Assembly (NCBI GenBank): GCA_937927895.1
Contig: CALGKA010000098.1
Location: 1 to 64,000 of the forward strand
DNA length: 64,000 nt
Direction of reading: 5' to 3'
Source of the DNA: an uncultured Granulosicoccaceae bacterium
Lineage (GTDB): Bacteria > Pseudomonadota > Gammaproteobacteria > Granulosicoccales > Granulosicoccaceae
Below, piece after piece: positions 1 to 8,893 of the stretch. Made by a program: the position numbers and the translations under genes. The stretch's first letter is position 1, and the number at the start of each line of letters is the position of its first letter. Below the pieces are notes generated by a model. It made no database searches, was not told the DNA's origin, and saw only the letters and a list, made by a program, of their open reading frames with translations.

Positions 1-8
1 TTTGAAGT

Positions 9-562
9 CCCACGCTTACGCTTGTGGGTTTCCTTAGAAGATGACGAGCGATGGTTTATGTAGGTGCGGTGTTCTTTTTGAGGCTAGATAATTATTAAAC
101 TTCACGGTCTTTTAGTCCCTCGCTAACGCTAGCGGGCTTCCTAAATGAAAAAGATAACGAGCGCACTCTATAAACAGCTTGGTAACTTAAAGAAGTAAAT
201 AGTTTATAAGGTAAAAAGTTGGCTAGAGCATCGGTAATAGTTGCAAACACGAGCGCGAAAAACATCCAAGGCCCCGAACCTTACTGAGCGTCGCGAACCA
301 CAAACCTATCAATTGCCAATATCCCAAATAGCCGACTAGAGTGCCGACACTCACAATGTGATGCTGTGCCTGCGCTTTTTTTGTTTTTTGAAAAACGAGG
401 TCTGTCAAGGGAAGCCCGCCAGCGTGAGCGAGGGTTTAAAGAAGTTGGTGCTTCGGTATTTACTAGCTTTAAAAATATCACTGAAGTAACTGCGTCTTTT
501 TTGTAACCACATAGAAGTTAATTATCGGGGCATAAAATCCCTCGCTTACGCTAGCGGGCTTC
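9..562. repeat. Four copies of a 24-nt REP-like palindromic motif
   Basis: Copies lie at 9-32 (+), 117-140 (+), 411-434 (-) and 539-562 (+). The core is ccctcgctaacgctagcggg followed by cttcc. Each can form a short imperfect hairpin (for example CGCTA with TAGCG, or CCCAC with GTGGG in the first copy). The copies at 117 and 411 face each other and bracket the first long repeat, like paired REPs in a BIME. No RAYT transposase gene is present in the window. Confidence 0.65.
115..394 (+). repeat. Long direct repeat, copy 1
   Basis: This block matches 537-813 over almost its whole length with scattered substitutions and small indels. Shared landmarks are the REP-like motif at its 5' end, the stretch gttgcaaacacgagc, the phrase gtgccgacactcac, and a T-rich 3' end (ctttttttgttttttgaaa here). 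Neither copy has a shared long reading frame, so it looks like a non-coding repeated element rather than duplicated gene fragments. Confidence 0.85.
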
Positions 563-813
563 CAAAAAGAAAAATATAACGAGCGCGCTCTAGAAACAGC
601 CTGGTAACTTAAATAATAGTTTCATAAGCTAATAAGTCGGATAGAGCATCAGTAATAGTTGCAAACACGAGCACGAAAAACATCCAAGGTCCCGAACCTT
701 GCTGAGCGTCGCGAACCGCTAACCCATCAATTGCCTGGATCCAAAAAACACACGTAGAGTGCCGACACTCACGAAGTGATGCTGTACCCGCGCTTTTTGT
801 TGTTTTTTGAAAT
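537..813 (+). repeat. Long direct repeat, copy 2
   Basis: Second copy of the block at 115-394, in the same orientation and about 420 bp further on. It begins with the same REP-like motif and ends in the same T-rich tract. The divergence between copies suggests the duplication is not very recent, or that both were inserted separately as members of a family. Confidence 0.85.
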
Positions 814-853
814 CCTGCTGCGTGGGGTCAAAGCGCCAGGGACGGCGCTTTGA

Positions 854-883
854 GCGCGGTGCACATGGATGTGCATACCGCGC
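854..883. repeat. Strong isolated hairpin
   Basis: The arm gcgcggt-gcacat pairs with atgtgc-(at bulge)-accgcgc around a 2-nt loop, giving 13 base pairs. There is no following T-run, so it is not a standard intrinsic terminator. It sits between the long repeats and the tandem repeat. Confidence 0.7.
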
Positions 884-985
884 GACCCCTCGCAGCTGGA
901 TTTCAAAAAATGGCGCAGCCATCCGAAGGACAACAAAGTAGCAAGAAGACTTTTTGCTTACTTTTTGGTCTTTTTAAAAAGTAAG

Positions 986-1176
986 GCCGCCGGCAGGGCA
1001 TGCCGCGCTCGTAAGCCGCCGGCAGGGCATGCCACCCACGTCAGCCGCCAGCAGGCCACGCCACCCACGTCAGCCGCCAGCAGGCCATGCGCCACCCACG
1101 TCAGCCGTCCGCAGGACAAGCCAAAGCGACACCCGCCCGCAGAGCACGCCACGTAAGCCGCCCGCAGGGCAAAAAA
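986..1176 (+). repeat. GC-rich tandem repeat, about 29-bp unit, about 6-7 imperfect copies
   Basis: Units begin near 986, 1015, 1044, 1073, 1104, 1132 and 1157. The core is gccgccggcagggcatgcc followed by acccacgtca. The first three are 29 bp and the fourth 31 bp; the last copies are degraded and run into an A-rich tract. Contiguous units without unique spacers show this is not a CRISPR array. Confidence 0.85.
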
Positions 1177-1267
1177 AAGAACAACAAAAGGCCTGAGCAA
1201 AAAGCCCAAGCCAATCGATAACAAAAATTAAATAAAACCAAGCCGCGGCAAAGCCGCAACAAGCAGC

Positions 1268-1606
1268 TTACATGGTGTGCGTTTCGCGATCCGAATTCAC
1301 CAACCCACCAAGCGAATCTTCAATAGCACGCTTAAGATCAGCTGATTTCTCGCCCGTTAACTGCACACCAATACCAGCGACATCGTTGCCGCCGGCGCTA
1401 GTGATCCAGCACACATTACCGGGTACAGGCCAGCGCTCTGCTTCGTCCAAAAGGCCGAATAGCAAGAACACTTCGTCACCGAGTGTGTATGTCTGTGTAG
1501 TTGGCACAAATAGGCCACCACCCTCTACAAAAGACATGTACGCAGCCAGTAGTGCACCGCGGTCTGTTATAGAAAGTGACACAATCGCTTTGCGATCTGT
1601 GGTCAT
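1268..1606 (-). CDS. pilZ: PilZ domain protein (type IV pilus biogenesis PilZ)
   Basis: A 112-residue single-domain protein that fits the PilZ family by length and by position after holB, the arrangement of Pseudomonas PA2960. In that family PilZ is needed for type IV pilus assembly; the stand-alone pilus PilZ lacks the usual cyclic-di-GMP-binding arginines. No RxxxR motif is visible here, which fits that subgroup. Its ATG overlaps the holB stop as ATGA, so the two are translationally coupled. No other pilus gene lies in the window, so the pilus role is inferred from family and synteny. Confidence 0.85.
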   Translation of the reverse strand: MTTDRKAIVSLSITDRGALLAAYMSFVEGGGLFVPTTQTYTLGDEVFLLFGLLDEAERWPVPGNVCWITSAGGNDVAGIGVQLTGEKSADLKRAIEDSLGGLVNSDRETHTM

Positions 1607-2589
1607 TGGGTAATCTCCGCTCGAGTTCTCACTCTTATTATTCGTATGTCGGCCAATACGCCCTCAAGTACAGTCTGAGTTTTCAAACTGGGGTTATCCA
1701 ACCTTAAGGATGCCTGAAACCTTTCTAACGCCCGACTTAAATACTGGCGCTCGGAAGCTTGCCGATTACTATTCGAACGGCCACTTGACGAAGAACATTC
1801 AGCAGTTTTGATGTGTTCTGTGGTCCACTGCAAAAAAAGCGTGAGTGCATCACGCGTATTCAATGCAGCGGCGGTAATACTGGCGAGCTCAACCGGCTCA
1901 AAATCATGCTGCAAAAAATCTAGAAATTGAGTCTTTACGGTGGCTATGGCACCTAAATCGATCTCTTCCACTTGCGCTAAAGCGGTTAACGGCGCGCCGT
2001 GGGCAAATTCCAGCGCGATTTCCGGATTGCTGACTTTTTGTTCGCGCAGCCACTGTAATGAAACTTCCTGGTCTGGCAACGGCAACACGACTCGTTGACA
2101 GCGACTACGGATAGTCACCGGCAAATGTGCATCGTTATCAGCCAAGAGAATCAGCACGCACCCGCCGCCTGGTTCTTCAAGAGTTTTTAATAAGCTATTC
2201 GAAGCAGCACGAGTCATGGTGTGCGCCTTGCTGATAATAGCAATGCGATTCGGGCCATAGGTGGTGGTAAGCGTAAGGTGTTGAGTGAGTTTTCGAATCT
2301 GATCAACACTGATAACGCGGGCTTTATCAATCCATTCAAGCCTGGTTAAATCCGGATGCGTACCTGCGTTGTATAAAGCGCAACGTGGGCATTCACCACA
2401 AGGAGATACTGCGGGTTCTTGCGTACATAACAACGCCTGCGATAAACGTTCTGCAAAATCACGCTTGCCCACCCCTGCCTGGCCAACAACTAAATACGCA
2501 TGATGCAAGCGATCAGCTTCTGCGGCACGCATGATTAATTGCCATGCGTCTTGCTGCCAACTATACGGCGCTTGATTAAGATTGGTCAT
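1603..2589 (-). CDS. holB: DNA polymerase III subunit delta'
   Basis: A 328-residue AAA+ clamp-loader subunit that helps load the beta clamp on primed DNA. Visible features are a P-loop-like GQAGVGKR near residues 36-43, a four-cysteine zinc module (C55, C64, C67, C70), the KTLEEP stretch and the SRC motif typical of delta'/gamma. The catalytic P-loop of delta' is usually non-functional in ATP hydrolysis. The gene lies 26 bp after tmk and overlaps pilZ by 4 bp, the usual gammaproteobacterial order tmk-holB-pilZ. The C-terminal third is less conserved, as usual. Confidence 0.95.
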   Translation of the reverse strand: MTNLNQAPYSWQQDAWQLIMRAAEADRLHHAYLVVGQAGVGKRDFAERLSQALLCTQEPAVSPCGECPRCALYNAGTHPDLTRLEWIDKARVISVDQIRKLTQHLTLTTTYGPNRIAIISKAHTMTRAASNSLLKTLEEPGGGCVLILLADNDAHLPVTIRSRCQRVVLPLPDQEVSLQWLREQKVSNPEIALEFAHGAPLTALAQVEEIDLGAIATVKTQFLDFLQHDFEPVELASITAAALNTRDALTLFLQWTTEHIKTAECSSSSGRSNSNRQASERQYLSRALERFQASLRLDNPSLKTQTVLEGVLADIRIIRVRTRAEITQ

Positions 2590-2615
2590 TTTAGTTGAAC
2601 GCCATGGTTCAATAC

Positions 2616-3260
2616 CTAGGTCTCAACGGCGGCATCAAGCCATTGCCCGCAACTGGTAGTAAGTTGTGCTCGCACTGAATTTGCCACAGTTTCAAAATCC
2701 GGGTTGGCATCAATGATCTTTATTCGATCAGGATAGGTAGCCGCACGATCAAGGTAGGCAAGCTTCACTCTCGCAAAAAACTCATCACCCTCTGTTTCTA
2801 TCCGATCAAGCTCACGACGTTTTTTAGTACGCTCAAGGCTTGTCTCACGTGTGGCATCAAGCAATAGAGTTAGATCAGCGTTTAATCCTTCTAATACCCA
2901 GTTTTCAATAATGCCTATGCGCTCAGCACCTAATTCACGACCACCACCTTGATAGGCAAAACTTGCATCAGTGAATCGATCACATAACACCCACTTGCCT
3001 TCTGCAAGCGCCGGTGCAATTACTTTTTCTGCGTGTTGTGCACGCGCCGCAAACATTAATAACAACTCTGCTTTAGGAACGATTTCTTGATCGGTATTTA
3101 ATAATACATCTCGCAGCTGTTCACCCAGTTCAGTACCACCTGGCTCACGGGTGTGTACTACCTCTGCCCCTTGCTCGATCAAAAACTCTTTTATCACAGG
3201 TAAAAGAGTGGACTTACCGACACCCTCAACCCCTTCTAATGTTATTAATCGTCCGCGCAT
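2616..3260 (-). CDS. tmk: Thymidylate kinase
   Basis: Phosphorylates dTMP to dTDP with ATP in dTTP synthesis. The 214-residue length is typical. The P-loop EGVEGVGKST is at residues 9-18, followed by the dTMP-site TREPGGTELGE and the DRFTDASFAYQGGGR segment that carries the DR(Y/F) signature. It begins one base after the mltG/tmk junction and is followed by holB, a conserved DNA replication supply cluster. Confidence 0.97.
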   Translation of the reverse strand: MRGRLITLEGVEGVGKSTLLPVIKEFLIEQGAEVVHTREPGGTELGEQLRDVLLNTDQEIVPKAELLLMFAARAQHAEKVIAPALAEGKWVLCDRFTDASFAYQGGGRELGAERIGIIENWVLEGLNADLTLLLDATRETSLERTKKRRELDRIETEGDEFFARVKLAYLDRAATYPDRIKIIDANPDFETVANSVRAQLTTSCGQWLDAAVET

Positions 3261-3261
3261 A

Positions 3262-4263
3262 TTACTTTCTTTTTAAGATGAACTTTTGAACGGCTTTATT
3301 GTGCTCTTCTACCGTTTCATTAAACACATGGCCACCGGTTCCGTCAGCTACAAAAAACAAAGCTTTAGTATTGGCCGGGTGCACAGCCGCGTGAATAGTG
3401 GCAGCACTGGGCATAGCAATAGGTGTTGGTGGTAGAGCTGGAATTTTATACGTGTTGTAAGCGGTTTTCGTTTGTAAATCTTTACGCGTAATATTGCCGT
3501 TGAAATTTTTACCAATGCCATAAATAACGGTTGGATCCATTTGCAGGCGCATGCCTTTACGCAAGCGCCCGGCGATTACACCTGACACCATTTCACGCTC
3601 AGTGGGTATTTGTGTTTCTTTTTCAACAATCGATGCCATTATCAGGGCTTCATAGGGAGTTGATATCGGCAAGCCTTCATCTCTGCCCTGCCACGCTTTT
3701 TCTAACGTTTCATTAAGTTGTTTGTGCGCCCTTAACAGAAATTCTGCATCTGTTGTACCACGCGGAAAGTGATAGGTATCGGGTAGAAACTGCCCTTCCG
3801 GGTGGCCAGGTTCCGCACCGATAAATGCCATTAGATCGTTATCACTTACTGCCTGCACGGTTTGCTCTAGTATTTCGTTTTTAGCCACAGCATCACGCAC
3901 TTGCCAGATATTCCAACCTTCAAGCAATGTTAATGAATATTGTTTCTGCTGGCTCTTTTGCAACGTACCCAGCAATGTAATCGGTGTAATCAAGGATGAT
4001 ATTGTGTATTCACCCGTTTTAATGGTGCGGGCCTCACCGGTATAGCGAGCATAGGCTTCCCACCACATTGGCCTTTTCAGCATACCTTGCTTGTTTAAAC
4101 TATTGGCAATGGTTCGGATGGTAGTGCCAGGTTTAACTTCAAGCTCTATGGTTTTTTCAGGCTCACTTAAAGGGGCATGCAAAAACCGGTGTGCATCAAA
4201 TGCCAAAAACGCTGCGACACAAAGCGGCAACACCAACACAATAAATAGAAGTATCTTTTTCAC
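3262..4263 (-). CDS. mltG: Endolytic peptidoglycan transglycosylase MltG
   Basis: A 333-residue inner-membrane murein lytic transglycosylase (YceG family) that cuts nascent glycan strands and sets their length. One N-terminal membrane segment covers residues 4-22. A LysM-like region follows, and the catalytic glutamate lies in ASIVEKETQ, with the family motifs YGIGKN and LPPTPIAMPS downstream. It sits between fabF and tmk. The aminodeoxychorismate lyase gene pabC, which often separates fabF and mltG, is absent here. Confidence 0.95.
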   Translation of the reverse strand: MKKILLFIVLVLPLCVAAFLAFDAHRFLHAPLSEPEKTIELEVKPGTTIRTIANSLNKQGMLKRPMWWEAYARYTGEARTIKTGEYTISSLITPITLLGTLQKSQQKQYSLTLLEGWNIWQVRDAVAKNEILEQTVQAVSDNDLMAFIGAEPGHPEGQFLPDTYHFPRGTTDAEFLLRAHKQLNETLEKAWQGRDEGLPISTPYEALIMASIVEKETQIPTEREMVSGVIAGRLRKGMRLQMDPTVIYGIGKNFNGNITRKDLQTKTAYNTYKIPALPPTPIAMPSAATIHAAVHPANTKALFFVADGTGGHVFNETVEEHNKAVQKFILKRK

Positions 4264-4339
4264 AAACTAAACCGACAAGTAAATTTATTGGCCAGGCGAC
4301 AACGTCCCTGGCAAGCCATGGTGGGTACCCGGAAAGCGA

Positions 4340-5578
4340 CTATAGCTGACTGAATATCAACGTTGCGTTAGTACCACCGAAACCAAACGAATTTGACAAA
4401 GCATGCTTAATTTCAACATCTCGTGCGGTGTGCGGCACGTAATCTAAATCACAATCTGGATCCGGGTTATCAAGGTTTATTGTAGGCGGCACGGCTTGGT
4501 CTTTAAGCGCTAATATTGAAAACACAGCCTCAACACCACCAGCAGCACCCAACAAGTGGCCAGTCATAGACTTAGTAGAGCTTATCGCGACCTTGTTAGC
4601 GTGATCACCAAAACTTGATTTAATCGCGTTTGTCTCAGCTACATCGCCTGCACCTGTGGAGGTGCCATGAGCGTTGATGTATCCGACTTGATCAGGGTTA
4701 AGGCTCGCGTCTTTCAGGGCAGCGTTCATGCAGCGTCTCGCACCGTCGCCATTTTTTGAAGGTTGTGTCATGTGGAAGGCATCACCGCTCATGCCATAGC
4801 CTGTCAGTTCACAATAAATTTTTGCACCTCGGGCTTTTGCGTATTCGTATTCTTCAAGCACTAGAACACCCGCTCCATCACCTAATACAAAGCCGTCTCT
4901 GTCTACATCCCACGGGCGGCTTGCGGCGGTTGGATCATCATTGCGAGTAGATAGCGCCCGCGCAGCGCCAAAGCCTGCAAGGCCCAGCGGACAAGTAGCC
5001 ATTTCAGCACCGCCACAGACCATTGCATCGGCGTCGCCGTATTTAATGATTCGAAATGCTTCACCAATGTTATGAGTACCGGTGGTACAGGCCGTTGTAA
5101 TACAGACGTTAGGCCCTTGCAGACCACGCATAATTGAGAGATTGCCTGCAATCATATTAATGATCGTCGAAGGCACAAAAAACGGTGACATTCTGCGCGG
5201 CCCGGAATTGAGCAACGCGCTGTGCTGGACTTCTATGTTTGGTAGACCGCCAATCCCTGATCCAATCGCCACCCCAATACGCTCCGGGTCTTGATCGTCG
5301 ATGGACAGCCCGGCGTCATCCAGTGCCTGGATACCAGCCGCTACACCAAAGTGGATAAATTGATCCATTTTACGAGCGTCTTTAGCGCTCATATACTGGC
5401 TGACATCAAAACCCTTAACCGACGCGGCAAAGCGGGTAGCAAAGCCTTCGGTATCAAAGGTATCAACCATGGCCGCACCGGACACACCGGCAAGCAGGTT
5501 TTTCCAGCTATCAGCGACTGTATTGCCTACCGGGGTGATAGCCCCAAGGCCAGTTACCACAACTTTACGAGCACTCAC
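4340..5578 (-). CDS. fabF: 3-oxoacyl-ACP synthase II
   Basis: Condenses acyl-ACP with malonyl-ACP in fatty acid elongation. The thiolase-fold motifs are visible: active-site cysteine in TTACTTGT, first histidine in [11 protein letters not shown], lysine/histidine in [12 protein letters not shown] and the glycine-rich [10 protein letters not shown] start further upstream would add 15 residues unlike the family. I chose the GTG at 5578, which gives 412 residues (E. coli FabF has 413) and has a GGA-type ribosome site before it. It follows acpP, as in most gammaproteobacterial fab clusters. Confidence 0.96.
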   Translation of the reverse strand: MSARKVVVTGLGAITPVGNTVADSWKNLLAGVSGAAMVDTFDTEGFATRFAASVKGFDVSQYMSAKDARKMDQFIHFGVAAGIQALDDAGLSIDDQDPERIGVAIGSGIGGLPNIEVQHSALLNSGPRRMSPFFVPSTIINMIAGNLSIMRGLQGPNVCITTACTTGTHNIGEAFRIIKYGDADAMVCGGAEMATCPLGLAGFGAARALSTRNDDPTAASRPWDVDRDGFVLGDGAGVLVLEEYEYAKARGAKIYCELTGYGMSGDAFHMTQPSKNGDGARRCMNAALKDASLNPDQVGYINAHGTSTGAGDVAETNAIKSSFGDHANKVAISSTKSMTGHLLGAAGGVEAVFSILALKDQAVPPTINLDNPDPDCDLDYVPHTARDVEIKHALSNSFGFGGTNATLIFSQL

Positions 5579-5669
5579 AATGGATCTTTCCGGTCGCGGG
5601 GTTCCGGGCCGGCACTCGGCCACGGAATTGGTTACACGCTTATACTAACGCGCACTACACCTGTTGGCG

Positions 5670-5906
5670 TTAACCTAGGTTTGCGTTTACATAGTCTACT
5701 GCTTGCTTAACAGTAGTGATCTTCTCGGCTTCTTCGTCGGGAATTTCGCATTCGAATTCCTCTTCCAGTGCCATCACCAGCTCGACGGTATCGAGTGAAT
5801 CAGCGCCCAGATCGTCAACGAAAGATGCCGCTTGCGTGACCTCCTCGTCTTTCACTCCAAGTTGTTCCACGACGATTTTCTTTACGCGTTCTTCGATACT
5901 GCTCAT
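5670..5906 (-). CDS. acpP: Acyl carrier protein
   Basis: A 78-residue acidic four-helix carrier of growing fatty acyl chains. The phosphopantetheine site is Ser37 in GADSLD, inside helix II ([13 protein letters not shown]). A strong GGGAGG ribosome site lies 9 bases before the ATG. About 240 bp separate it from fabG, and a TACAAT -10-like hexamer lies upstream on the same strand near 5970, so it may have its own promoter, as is common for this highly expressed gene. Confidence 0.97.
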   Translation of the reverse strand: MSSIEERVKKIVVEQLGVKDEEVTQAASFVDDLGADSLDTVELVMALEEEFECEIPDEEAEKITTVKQAVDYVNANLG

Positions 5907-6146
5907 ATTGGATGCCCTCCCGGGGACTTAGTGTATTCTGTGGCGCAATGGTCGCACCGGACCCATCATATTGTATGCAATACCGGTTTGACACGCCACT
6001 ACTGCGACGAATTTAATTTGTGCCATCTGCGCCAGTTACCCAGCCGTTGGCACTAAACGGTGCTGCCTAGCGGTGATTTGTATGGCCTGTAACATGAGAT
6101 TCAAGCGTAAACCATCAAAACAACCAACATTAAACACGCTGAGCTG

Positions 6147-6887
6147 TTAGGTCATGTACATACCGCCATTAACATGAATAGTCTGGCCAGTAATGTAATT
6201 TGCCTTATCCGAGGCTAAAAATGCCACGGTATGAGCGATTTCAGTCGGATCACCAAGCCTTCCTAGCGCTATTTCACGCTGCAAGGCCTCACGCTGCTCT
6301 TCAGGAAGGGAGTTGGTCATGTCTGAAACAATAAAACCCGGTGCGACCGTATTAACCGTAATATTGCGAGAACCTACTTCGCGGGCGAGAGATTTACCAA
6401 ACCCGATGATTCCGGCTTTGGCTGCAGCGTAATTGGCCTGCCCCGCATTACCCGTGACACCCACTACAGAGGCTATGTTAATAATTTTTCCACGACGGGC
6501 TTTCATCATGCCGCGCATGCACGCTTTGCAGGTATGAAATACCGATGAAAGATTGGTACTGACTATGTCATCCCATTCTTCTTCTTTCATACGCATCAGC
6601 AGGTTATCCCGGGTAATACCCGCATTGTTAACCAACACACTTATAGCGCCAAACTCATCAGCAATGGCGGATATCACAGAGACTATTTGCTCTTTATTGG
6701 AGACATCCAGTACCCGGCCACAACCTTTAACGCCTGCGTCTTTAAAGCGCGCAGTTATAGCATCGGCACCCTTTTCACTTGTGGCCGTTCCAATAACGGT
6801 GGCACCTTGTGATGCCAGTTCGTCAGCGATGGCGGCCCCAATTCCGCGACTGGCACCAGTGACCAATACGATTTCATTTTCCAGCAT
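6147..6887 (-). CDS. fabG: 3-oxoacyl-ACP reductase
   Basis: An NADPH-dependent short-chain reductase of the fatty acid cycle, 246 residues. The Rossmann motif GASRGIG is at residues 11-17, NNAG lies near residue 90, and the catalytic Ser and YxxxK (YAAAK) lie near 140-157. The ATG overlaps the fabD stop by one base, indicating coupled translation with malonyl-CoA transacylase. Confidence 0.97.
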   Translation of the reverse strand: MLENEIVLVTGASRGIGAAIADELASQGATVIGTATSEKGADAITARFKDAGVKGCGRVLDVSNKEQIVSVISAIADEFGAISVLVNNAGITRDNLLMRMKEEEWDDIVSTNLSSVFHTCKACMRGMMKARRGKIINIASVVGVTGNAGQANYAAAKAGIIGFGKSLAREVGSRNITVNTVAPGFIVSDMTNSLPEEQREALQREIALGRLGDPTEIAHTVAFLASDKANYITGQTIHVNGGMYMT

Positions 6888-7834
6888 TAGCTAACACCTT
6901 CTTTACGGGCTGCAATTAATTTTTCAACAGCGCCCAAGCTTTCTATGGCATGCGTAACAATTGATTTATCAATGCGTTTACACAAACCGACCAATACTTT
7001 ACCAGGGCCAAGCTCTACTAATTCGGTTGTGCTGTGGCTTGCCATGTAGCGAACAGAATCCGTCCAGTAGACAGGGTTGGTAACATGATTTTTTAATGAC
7101 GCCACAATAGCTTCAAGGTTATCTAGCACTTTGGCCTCAGCATTTTGAACGACCGCAATAGACGGCTCAACAAAACCTGCTTCATCGATAGCTGCTGCAA
7201 GTTCAGCCACCGCAGGCTCCATTAACGAACTATGGTTCGGCACAGATACTGGCAGCAACATGGCTTTTCTAGCGCCTTTATCTTTTGCTATCACACAAGC
7301 GTTTTCCAGCGCTTTCAGATGCCCTGATATAACCACCTGCCCTGGTGAATTGAAGTTAACCGCCTGCACAATAGCGCCTTCTGCTGATAGCTCGTTACAC
7401 ATAGCGACGACATCGGCGTCATCCATGCCTAATAGCGCTGCCATACCACCAACACCCGGCTCTACAGCTCCGGCCATTAGCTTGCCACGCAGCGCCACAA
7501 GCTTTACCGCTTTGGCAAATTCTATTGCGTTTGCAGCAGTCAGGGCTGTGTATTCGCCTAAGCTATGACCTGCAACAAATGAAGGTGCAGGCATTTCAAG
7601 TTGTTGCCAGACACGCCATACCGATAAGCCACCAACAAACATCAATGGCTGAGTGATCTCTGTTTGCCGTTGTTGCTCAGCGGTACCGTTTTGGGCGATA
7701 TCCCATAGGTCATACCCTAAGTGTTCCGATGCTTCAGCAAAGGTATCGGTGACGACTTTATATTGACCTGCCAGGTCTGCCAACATACCGGGGGATTGTG
7801 ATCCCTGCCCGGGGAAAACGGCTGCGAGTTTCAT
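6887..7834 (-). CDS. fabD: Malonyl-CoA:ACP transacylase
   Basis: Moves malonyl groups from CoA to ACP. Of 315 residues, the nucleophile Ser91 is in the GHSLGE motif, the substrate arginine in LRGKLM, and the catalytic histidine in VPNHSS near residue 200. It is the first gene of the fab group in this window: fabH, plsX and rpmF, which usually precede it, are missing and dapB stands upstream instead. A perfect 8-bp palindrome lies just before the start. Confidence 0.97.
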   Translation of the reverse strand: MKLAAVFPGQGSQSPGMLADLAGQYKVVTDTFAEASEHLGYDLWDIAQNGTAEQQRQTEITQPLMFVGGLSVWRVWQQLEMPAPSFVAGHSLGEYTALTAANAIEFAKAVKLVALRGKLMAGAVEPGVGGMAALLGMDDADVVAMCNELSAEGAIVQAVNFNSPGQVVISGHLKALENACVIAKDKGARKAMLLPVSVPNHSSLMEPAVAELAAAIDEAGFVEPSIAVVQNAEAKVLDNLEAIVASLKNHVTNPVYWTDSVRYMASHSTTELVELGPGKVLVGLCKRIDKSIVTHAIESLGAVEKLIAARKEGVS

Positions 7835-7862
7835 TATGTTTCCCTATAACTTATAAGTGTGT

Positions 7863-7880
7863 TTGTCTGAAGTCAGACAA
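7863..7880. promoter_or_regulatory. Perfect palindrome before fabD (candidate operator)
   Basis: TTGTCTGA-AG-TCAGACAA is an exact 8+8 inverted repeat, 29 bp upstream of the fabD start and between dapB and the fab genes. It has no T-run on the minus strand, so it is a poor terminator. Its position suggests a binding site controlling fabD-fabG-acpP-fabF. I cannot match it to a known FabR, FadR or PsrA consensus. Confidence 0.45.
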
Positions 7881-7904
7881 TTGTATGTGAATTTTTTTCG
7901 CTAA

Positions 7905-8711
7905 CTAATCAGCTGGACGCACGACATCAGACATATCGTAAAGTCCGTTTGGTTGAGTTGATATCCATGCGGCGGCGCGAATCGCACCACGGGCGAATGT
8001 CATTCGATCAGTGGCTTTGTGGGTTATTTCCAGCTGTTCGCCCTGGCCACAGAATAACACTGTGTGTTCGCCAATGATCTCACCTGCTCTTATGGTTGAA
8101 AAACCAATAGTGCCATCTTCCCGGGCACCGGTTATGCCTTCGCGGGCGTAGACTGCACATTTATTGAGATCACGACCTGCCCCCGCAGCGACCGCCTGCC
8201 CCATGGCTAACGCAGTGCCACTGGGTGCGTCGACTTTATGCTTATGGTGCGCTTCGATAATTTCAATGTCATAGGGTGACCCTAACACCCGCGCTGCATG
8301 TTGCAGTAATTCCAAGCTTAGTGTTACCCCAACACTGTAATTGGCTGCATACACCAATGCGGTTTTAGCGGACGCCGCAGTAATCAATTGCTGGTCGTTT
8401 TCGTCAAGGCCTGTGGTACCGATTATTAATCGTTTACCGGTATTTTCGGCATGCGCTACCAGGGCGCGAGTATTAGCGGGCGCGGTAAAATCGACGATGG
8501 TGTCATAGGAAGCTGCCACGGTTTCAATACCTGCTGACACCGGCACGCCCAAGGTTTCATTGCCTACCAACAAGCCTACATCAGTACCGATATGCGGACT
8601 ACCTGCCTGCTCTGTGGCACCGGCCAGTGTCACATCAGTGCGCTCCAGAATAGCCTGCACAAGCTGTCGGCCCATTCGACCCGCAGCACCGGCAACCACT
8701 ATGTTTGACAT
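7905..8711 (-). CDS. dapB: 4-hydroxy-tetrahydrodipicolinate reductase
   Basis: Reduces dihydrodipicolinate in lysine and meso-diaminopimelate synthesis. The nucleotide-binding GAAGRMG is at the N-terminus, and the family signature EAHHKHKVDAPSGTA carries the catalytic His and Lys. The open frame extends about 36 residues further upstream, but the ATG at 8711 gives 268 residues, the family length. It has a GAGG ribosome site and places the Rossmann motif at the usual distance from the start. Confidence 0.95.
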   Translation of the reverse strand: MSNIVVAGAAGRMGRQLVQAILERTDVTLAGATEQAGSPHIGTDVGLLVGNETLGVPVSAGIETVAASYDTIVDFTAPANTRALVAHAENTGKRLIIGTTGLDENDQQLITAASAKTALVYAANYSVGVTLSLELLQHAARVLGSPYDIEIIEAHHKHKVDAPSGTALAMGQAVAAGAGRDLNKCAVYAREGITGAREDGTIGFSTIRAGEIIGEHTVLFCGQGEQLEITHKATDRMTFARGAIRAAAWISTQPNGLYDMSDVVRPAD

Positions 8712-8893
8712 GACCCTCACCCTACAATTTGCAGTCGGACATTGTAACATAATGATCGCTAATTCTGCCCGACAGGCTATCTGTTTGCCACTGGCTTGAG
8801 AATTGGCGTTACTCAGCACAACATAAGGATGCCGCCAGCTGTTTAGCCGGGCGATTGCATTCGTGCAGAGTTTTCGTTAGTCAGGTAACAGCT

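Larger units (their letters stand above)
1..1267. other. Gene-free, repeat-rich intergenic region
   Basis: No convincing gene is seen here. Open frames in this stretch are short, cross the repeats and have no recognisable protein features. The region is built from a duplicated block of about 280 bp, four copies of a 24-nt REP-like motif, a strong isolated hairpin and a GC-rich 29-bp tandem repeat, each listed separately. It lies downstream of pilZ, where many gammaproteobacteria carry tatD. Confidence 0.8.

Noticed and set aside
869-1156. Open frame rich in Ala, Arg and Pro over the tandem repeat
   Set aside because: It exists only because the GC-rich repeat lacks stops. No ribosome site or family signal is seen.
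986-1176. Possible CRISPR array
   Set aside because: The repeats are directly contiguous with no unique spacers of constant length, the last copies degrade, and no cas genes are present.
5291-5710. 139-residue frame on the plus strand
   Set aside because: Shadow of fabF and the acpP 3' end on the opposite strand.
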